Below are positions 59,701 through 64,000 of a DNA stretch of 64,000 nucleotides, piece by piece; within the stretch, counting starts at the first letter, position 1, and each line of letters starts with the position of its first letter. Position numbers and translations under genes: made by a program. Below the pieces are notes generated by a model. It worked only from the letters and a program-made list of their open reading frames with translations, was not told the DNA's origin and made no database searches. This DNA is from Sellimonas caecigallum (GTDB lineage: Bacteria; Bacillota; Clostridia; Lachnospirales; Lachnospiraceae). Location: the NCBI RefSeq assembly GCF_045038405.1, contig NZ_CP173660.1, positions 2,294,001 through 2,358,000 of the forward strand, given 5' to 3'.

Positions 59701-60512
59701 GCAGTGAAATATTTTCGGCATAGTTTTTCCAAAAGAGAGATGATCTGGTAGAGCAGCATGGCCATGATACAAAGAAGCACAATGCTCATCAAAAGCCAAT
59801 CCATTTTAAAGACCTGGCTGGAATAGATGATGAGATATCCAAGCCCCTCCTTTGCCGCCAGAAATTCTCCTATGACGACACCTACAAGGCAAAGCCCGAT
59901 ATTTACTTTCATCGTGCTGATGATAGTAGGAACGGAGGATGGGAGAACAACTTTGGAAAGGGCATGGAAGGAATTTCCGTGCAGCGTATAGATCAGTTTG
60001 ATTTTATTCCCATCCGCTCCGGTAAAACATGTGTACAGCGTCATAATACTTCCGAATATAGCTACAGACATGCCAGCCACGATGATCGTCGTCCGGTCTG
60101 CACCAAGCCAGACGATGAGCAGAGGGGCGAGTGCAGATTTAGGCAGACTGTTCAGAACTACCAGGTACGGTTCCAGGATGGCTGAGAGACGCCTGGAAAA
60201 CCACAAAAGCACAGCAGACATAATACTGATGATTGTAACCAAAAGGAAACTGACGATCGTCTCGTACAAAGTTACTCCCAGATGAGGGAAGATGCTTTTG
60301 TCAGCAGCCATAGAAAGGAAACAAGCTGTAATCTTTGAAGGACTGCTGAAGATGAATGAGTCGATGATTTCTTTGCTTGCCGTCCATTCCCATGCCGCCA
60401 GAAAAAATACAAAGAGGAAGATCCGCGCCGCCAAGATAAACTGGCGGCTTTTCTTTTGAGAATGAAGAAAGGCAGACTGCCCGGGGGAAACATTAGTAGC
60501 TGGATCTTTCAT
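59697..60512 (-). CDS. ABC transporter permease of the NitT/TauT type
   Basis: The 271-residue membrane protein has six helices and the conserved cytoplasmic loop that meets the ATPase ('EFLAAKEGLGYLIIYSSQVF'), typical of SsuC/TauC/ThiX-type importers. The substrate could be a sulfonate, a nitrate-like anion or a thiamine precursor. It starts 20 bases inside the ATPase gene, so the two are coupled. No binding protein gene is seen nearby. Confidence 0.85.
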   Translation of the reverse strand: MKDPATNVSPGQSAFLHSQKKSRQFILAARIFLFVFFLAAWEWTASKEIIDSFIFSSPSKITACFLSMAADKSIFPHLGVTLYETIVSFLLVTIISIMSAVLLWFSRRLSAILEPYLVVLNSLPKSALAPLLIVWLGADRTTIIVAGMSVAIFGSIMTLYTCFTGADGNKIKLIYTLHGNSFHALSKVVLPSSVPTIISTMKVNIGLCLVGVVIGEFLAAKEGLGYLIIYSSQVFKMDWLLMSIVLLCIMAMLLYQIISLLEKLCRKYFTA

Positions 60513-61281
60513 CTTGGTTCAACTCCTTCCAGATAAGATTAAAATAGGTCTTAAATTCTGCCGCATTACGGCGATTCAGCGGAGTGTCATCCGAAGTGCC
60601 AAGAGAGGAAAACTCAAGCTTCAGTTCATATTTGATCACTGCCGGACGTCTGGAGAGGACAAGGATCCTGTCTGCCAGACTGATAGCTTCCGAAAGATCG
60701 TGAGTTACGAGGATTGCGGTTGTCTGTTCCTTGCGGATGATCTGTCCGATGTCGTCGCTGACATTTAAGCGGGTCTGATAGTCCAAAGCGGAAAAAGGCT
60801 CATCCAGAAGAAGGATTTCCGGATTCAAAATCAAGGTTCTCACAAGAGCCGCTCTTTGCCGCATTCCTCCTGAAAGTTCAGAAGGCCGGGAGTGCTCGAA
60901 TTGCCCAAGGCCGTATGCGGCAAGAAGATCATGGGCTTTCTCCTTCGTATCGGCTGACAATGTGCCGCGGATCTCCGGGCCAAGAAGGACGTTTCTGAAG
61001 ATGGATCTCCATTCCAGAAGCTCATCCCGCTGGAGCATATACCCGATCTTTTCCGTACAGTCTATGACCGGCATCCCATGGAGCATGATCTCTCCGCTTT
61101 CCGGTTTCAGAAGGCCGGCAATCAGGGAAAGAAGCGTGGATTTACCGCAGCCGGAAGGCCCGACAATGGCGATGAATTCTCCTTTGCCGACGGAAAAAGA
61201 GATGTCCTGAAGGGCCGGAGTTTCCCCTTTTGGCGTGTGGTATGCGTGGCTTATATGTTTTAATTCCAGTATTTTTTCCAT
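60493..61281 (-). CDS. ABC transporter ATPase of the NitT/TauT type
   Basis: The 262-residue ATPase has Walker A 'GPSGCGKSTLLSLIAGL', signature 'LSGGMRQRAALVRTL', Walker B 'ILLLDEPFSALDYQTRL' and H-loop 'VTHDLSEAISLADRI'. It powers the neighbouring permease. GGAGG precedes the ATG at 61281; an earlier in-frame start at 61308 is less likely. Confidence 0.92.
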   Translation of the reverse strand: MEKILELKHISHAYHTPKGETPALQDISFSVGKGEFIAIVGPSGCGKSTLLSLIAGLLKPESGEIMLHGMPVIDCTEKIGYMLQRDELLEWRSIFRNVLLGPEIRGTLSADTKEKAHDLLAAYGLGQFEHSRPSELSGGMRQRAALVRTLILNPEILLLDEPFSALDYQTRLNVSDDIGQIIRKEQTTAILVTHDLSEAISLADRILVLSRRPAVIKYELKLEFSSLGTSDDTPLNRRNAAEFKTYFNLIWKELNQDERSSY

Positions 61282-61361
61282 ATTGCAACCTCCAGATGTG
61301 TATACCATAATGTATGTTGACAGGAAAAAAGATGTGAATTTTTGATAGTGTTTAAAGTATA

Positions 61362-61390
61362 TTGTATTTGTTTAGAAGGCATGTTATAGT
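61362..61390 (+). promoter_or_regulatory. Sigma-A promoter of the DUF3990 gene
   Basis: TTGTAT and TATAGT at 17-base spacing stand 42 bases before the start at 61433. Confidence 0.55.
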
Positions 61391-61432
61391 GCACATACAA
61401 GCCCAAATTGCTTTTGTAAAGGGAGAGATATA

Positions 61433-61900
61433 ATGATTCTATATCACGGCAGCAGGCAAATTGTAGAATATCCGGGAATCAGAAAAGAAAAATTTAATAA
61501 AGACTTTTATTTCGGCTTTTACTGCACACGATGTAAGGAACGGGCAAAAAGATCCGCGTTGCGATATGGAGAGAATAGTTATGTAAACAAGTATGCATAT
61601 ATTCCGAATGATAAGCTGAACTGTCTGATTTTTAATGGCATGACTGAAGAGTGGCTGGATTTTATAGTGGCATGCAGAAACGGACAGTCACATCCATATG
61701 ATATTGTGGAAGGACCGATGATGGACGATAAGATCTATAATTATACGCAGAATTTTATAGATGAAAAAATTTCAAAGACAGCGTTCTGGGAACTTGTCAG
61801 GTTCGTGAATCCTGTGTATCAAATCAGTTTCCACACGGTAAGAGCGCTGGATACATTAAACTTTATTGGAAGTGAGATTGCATATGGGAATCCGAAATAA
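61433..61900 (+). CDS. DUF3990 protein, ADP-ribosyltransferase-like fold
   Basis: The 155-residue protein starts with 'MILYHGSRQIVEYPGIRKEKF' split by the family's 'KDFYFGFYCTRC' stretch, where DUF3990 proteins resemble the NAD-binding part of ADP-ribosyltransferases. Most relatives sit next to a short DUF3791 gene and are thought to be toxin-antitoxin-like. Here no such partner is seen on either side. Its activity is unknown. Confidence 0.75.
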   Translation: MILYHGSRQIVEYPGIRKEKFNKDFYFGFYCTRCKERAKRSALRYGENSYVNKYAYIPNDKLNCLIFNGMTEEWLDFIVACRNGQSHPYDIVEGPMMDDKIYNYTQNFIDEKISKTAFWELVRFVNPVYQISFHTVRALDTLNFIGSEIAYGNPK

Positions 61901-61958
61901 CAATGCTTATTCTATACATGTAGCCTAAGTGAAAATGAAGAGGAGTGAATCAAAAGGG

Positions 61959-62621
61959 ATGCAAAATCAGAAGAGAAATTATCAAAAAGAACTGGATCGG
62001 TATCTTGAAATGCTGCAGGCTGAAGGACGAGTGCCGTCACTTTTGCTGCACAGTTGCTGCGGACCGTGCAGCAGTTATGTCATGGAATACCTGTCACAGT
62101 ATTTTCATATTACGGTATTTTATTATAACCCAAATATTACTGAGAGAGAGGAATACGATAAGCGTGCCGCTGAACAGAGACGTTTGATCACACAAATGAA
62201 CGAAAGCTTTCTCCATCCAGTAGAGTTTCTGGAAGGAGAATACGATGCGTCCTCCTTTTTTGAGATGGCAAAAGGGATGGAACAGATTCCGGAAGGAGGA
62301 GAACGTTGTTTTCGGTGTTACGAAATGCGGCTTAGAAAGACGGCCCAGGAGGCAAGAAAGAGAGGGTTTGACCTTTTTACGACTACTCTCAGTATCAGTC
62401 CGATGAAAAATGCAGCGAAACTAAATGAAATCGGAGAAAAGATCCAGGAAGAAGAAGGGGTCTCTTATCTTTTTTCCGATTTTAAAAAGAAAAACGGGTA
62501 TAAGCGCTCAGTAGAACTTTCCGGGGAATATGGGATGTACAGACAGGACTACTGCGGATGTGTGTTTTCCAAAAGAGACCGAAGAAAAGCTTTACAAACA
62601 GAAAAAAATTTGGTAAATTAA
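61959..62621 (+). CDS. queH: Epoxyqueuosine reductase QueH
   Basis: The 220-residue enzyme makes queuosine in tRNA from epoxyqueuosine. Cluster-binding Cys are visible in 'LLLHSCCGPCSSYVME', 'GERCFRCYEMRL' and 'YRQDYCGCVFS', together with 'FTTTLSISPMKN'. I use the Met at 61959; GTG 61929 and ATG 61935 are in frame but poorly served by ribosome sites, and the true start is uncertain. argH follows after 47 bases. Confidence 0.92.
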   Translation: MQNQKRNYQKELDRYLEMLQAEGRVPSLLLHSCCGPCSSYVMEYLSQYFHITVFYYNPNITEREEYDKRAAEQRRLITQMNESFLHPVEFLEGEYDASSFFEMAKGMEQIPEGGERCFRCYEMRLRKTAQEARKRGFDLFTTTLSISPMKNAAKLNEIGEKIQEEEGVSYLFSDFKKKNGYKRSVELSGEYGMYRQDYCGCVFSKRDRRKALQTEKNLVN

Positions 62622-62668
62622 ATTTTAATAGTTTACTGCATTAAATTACAAAGGAACGGAGAAATGAT

Positions 62669-64000
62669 ATGGCACAGTTATGGGGCGGGCGCTTTACGAA
62701 AGAGACCGACCAGATGGTGTACGATTTTAATGCATCGATCGGGTTTGATAAGCGCCTTTACAGACAAGATATAGAAGGCAGCCGGGCACATGTAAAAATG
62801 CTCGGAAAGCAGGGGATTTTGACTCAGGAGGAAGTGGAAGCGATCCTTTCCGGTCTCGACAGTATTTTAGAAGATGTGGAGGGCGGCAGGCTTCCGATCA
62901 CAAACCAGTACGAGGACATTCACAGTTTTGTGGAGGCAAATCTCATTGAAAGGATAGGAGATGCCGGGAAGAAGCTGCATACCGGAAGAAGCCGAAACGA
63001 TCAGGTGGCTTTGGATATGAAGCTGTATGTAAGAGAAGAAGTAAAAAGGACGGACGGACTTTTGAAAGATCTTCTTCAGGAGCTGCTTGCGATCATGGAG
63101 GGAAATCTGAGTACATATATGCCTGGATTTACCCATCTGCAGAAAGCGCAGCCGATCACACTTGCCCACCATATGGGGGCGTATTATGAGATGTTCAGGC
63201 GAGACCGTACGAGACTTTCAGACATTTACAGACGTATGAATGTCTGTCCTCTTGGAAGCGGAGCGCTTGCCGGGACAACGTATCCGCTGGACAGGGAGTA
63301 CACAGCAGAACTTCTCGGGTTTGCCGGGGCCACGCTCAACAGCATGGATTCTGTGTCTGACAGGGACTATCTGATTGAATATCTGGCGGCACTTTCCACA
63401 ATTATGATGCATCTGAGCCGATTTTCTGAGGAGATCATCCTTTGGAATTCCAATGAATACCGTTTTGTAGAGATTGATGATGCCTACAGTACCGGAAGCA
63501 GTATCATGCCGCAGAAGAAGAACCCGGATATTGCGGAACTTGTCAGAGGAAAGACTGGACGTGTATACGGAGCGCTGATGTCGCTTCTTACGACGATGAA
63601 GGGGATACCGCTTGCGTATAATAAGGATATGCAGGAAGATAAGGAAATGGCATTCGACGCCATCGATACAGTGCAGACGTGTCTTCCGCTTTTCACCGGT
63701 ATGATCGCTACGATGAAATTTCAGAATAGTGTAATGGAAGAAAGTGCGAAAAAAGGTTTTACCAATGCCACAGATGCGGCAGACTATCTCGTTAACCGCG
63801 GCGTACCGTTTCGGGATGCCCATGGCATTATCGGAAGACTTGTCCTTCTTTGTATAGAGAAAGGATGTGCGCTGGATGATCTGAGTATGGAAGAATACAA
63901 AGAGGCAAGTCAGGTGTTTGAGAAGGATATCTACGAGGCAATCAGCATGGAGACATGTGTGGGCAAGCGCCTGACAAAAGGGGCTCCGGGCATGGAAGCT
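62669..64000 (+). CDS. argH: Argininosuccinate lyase, 3' end outside window
   Basis: The first 444 residues of a lyase of about 460 are visible. 'MAQLWGGRFTKETD' is the usual start, 'GRSRNDQVALDMKL', 'PGFTHLQKAQPITLAHH' and the signature 'GSSIMPQKKNPD' carry the substrate and catalytic residues. It splits argininosuccinate to arginine and fumarate. The frame remains open at the right edge. A GGAACGGAG site precedes the ATG. Confidence 0.97.
   Translation, partial: MAQLWGGRFTKETDQMVYDFNASIGFDKRLYRQDIEGSRAHVKMLGKQGILTQEEVEAILSGLDSILEDVEGGRLPITNQYEDIHSFVEANLIERIGDAGKKLHTGRSRNDQVALDMKLYVREEVKRTDGLLKDLLQELLAIMEGNLSTYMPGFTHLQKAQPITLAHHMGAYYEMFRRDRTRLSDIYRRMNVCPLGSGALAGTTYPLDREYTAELLGFAGATLNSMDSVSDRDYLIEYLAALSTIMMHLSRFSEEIILWNSNEYRFVEIDDAYSTGSSIMPQKKNPDIAELVRGKTGRVYGALMSLLTTMKGIPLAYNKDMQEDKEMAFDAIDTVQTCLPLFTGMIATMKFQNSVMEESAKKGFTNATDAADYLVNRGVPFRDAHGIIGRLVLLCIEKGCALDDLSMEEYKEASQVFEKDIYEAISMETCVGKRLTKGAPGMEA

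Noticed and set aside
61282..61432. Thiamine riboswitch before the ABC importer
   Set aside because: The permease type could import a thiamine precursor, but no CTGAGA-type element or paired helices of that riboswitch are visible in the gap.

Overview
The window looks like chromosome of a spore-forming, anaerobic gut Firmicute of the Lachnospiraceae type. Supporting signs are a complete Rnf complex in the clostridial order C-D-G-E-A-B, an alpha/beta small acid-soluble spore protein, GerW, a U32 peptidase with DUF3656, ChW (clostridial hydrophobic W) repeats, SigI/RsgI-type signalling and the Bacillus-like order rpmB / yloU-yloV-recG. No species is claimed.

Layout. 1-2.4 kb: the tail of a glycosyltransferase, two unrecognised proteins, and a 52-residue peptide gene that is absent from simple long-ORF lists. 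2.4-8.0 kb: sigI-rsgI facing a lipoprotein that carries the RsgI extracellular domain plus Asp-rich repeats, followed by a polyphosphate polymerase-like (VTC)/DUF4956/CotH operon. Both divergent units start at near-identical SigI-like promoters. 8.3-9.7 kb: a truncated serine recombinase and a membrane metallophosphoesterase. 9.8-19.2 kb: an apparent RiPP locus with two PqqD-like proteins, a large LuxR regulator, a nucleotidyltransferase, a 132-residue precursor-like protein with its own promoter, a radical SAM/SPASM enzyme, an HPr-kinase-like protein, an ABC exporter and a signal-peptidase-like protease. The accessory set resembles that of phosphorylated lasso peptides, but the lasso cyclase pair is missing and a radical SAM enzyme is present. 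19.3-23.9 kb: exopolysaccharide control with a PHP-type phosphatase, an Ig-like surface protein and two tandem Wzz/BY-kinase fusions. 24.1-28.0 kb: a 1247-residue repetitive, sortase-anchored surface protein behind a promoter whose spacer contains ten consecutive G.

28.1-64 kb is mostly core genome: a lipoprotein, a VanZ-like protein, ispH overlapping rpsA, rnfCDGEAB with apbE, a NusG-II protein and a Gx transporter nearby, ruvAB, zapA, a U32 peptidase, FtsW/RodA with a class B PBP, DUF2953, gerW, rpmB, yloU-yloV-recG, a spore protein, tRNA-Thr(CGU), a second sigma/anti-sigma operon (with a secreted Asp-rich repeat protein), a GH25 muramidase with six ChW repeats, an ABC importer pair, a DUF3990 protein, queH and the start of argH.

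Two themes recur. First, the RsgI-type extracellular domain occurs three times, and both signalling loci include a secreted protein with Asp-rich, calcium-binding-like repeats. Second, two peptides 12 kb apart share the motif NEYV(A/S)ACG at identical residue positions 18-25, and both end in serine, the residue class phosphorylated by HPr-kinase-like lasso tailoring enzymes. This is the strongest candidate for an undescribed system here. All family calls come from reading the sequence and from memory; no database search was run.
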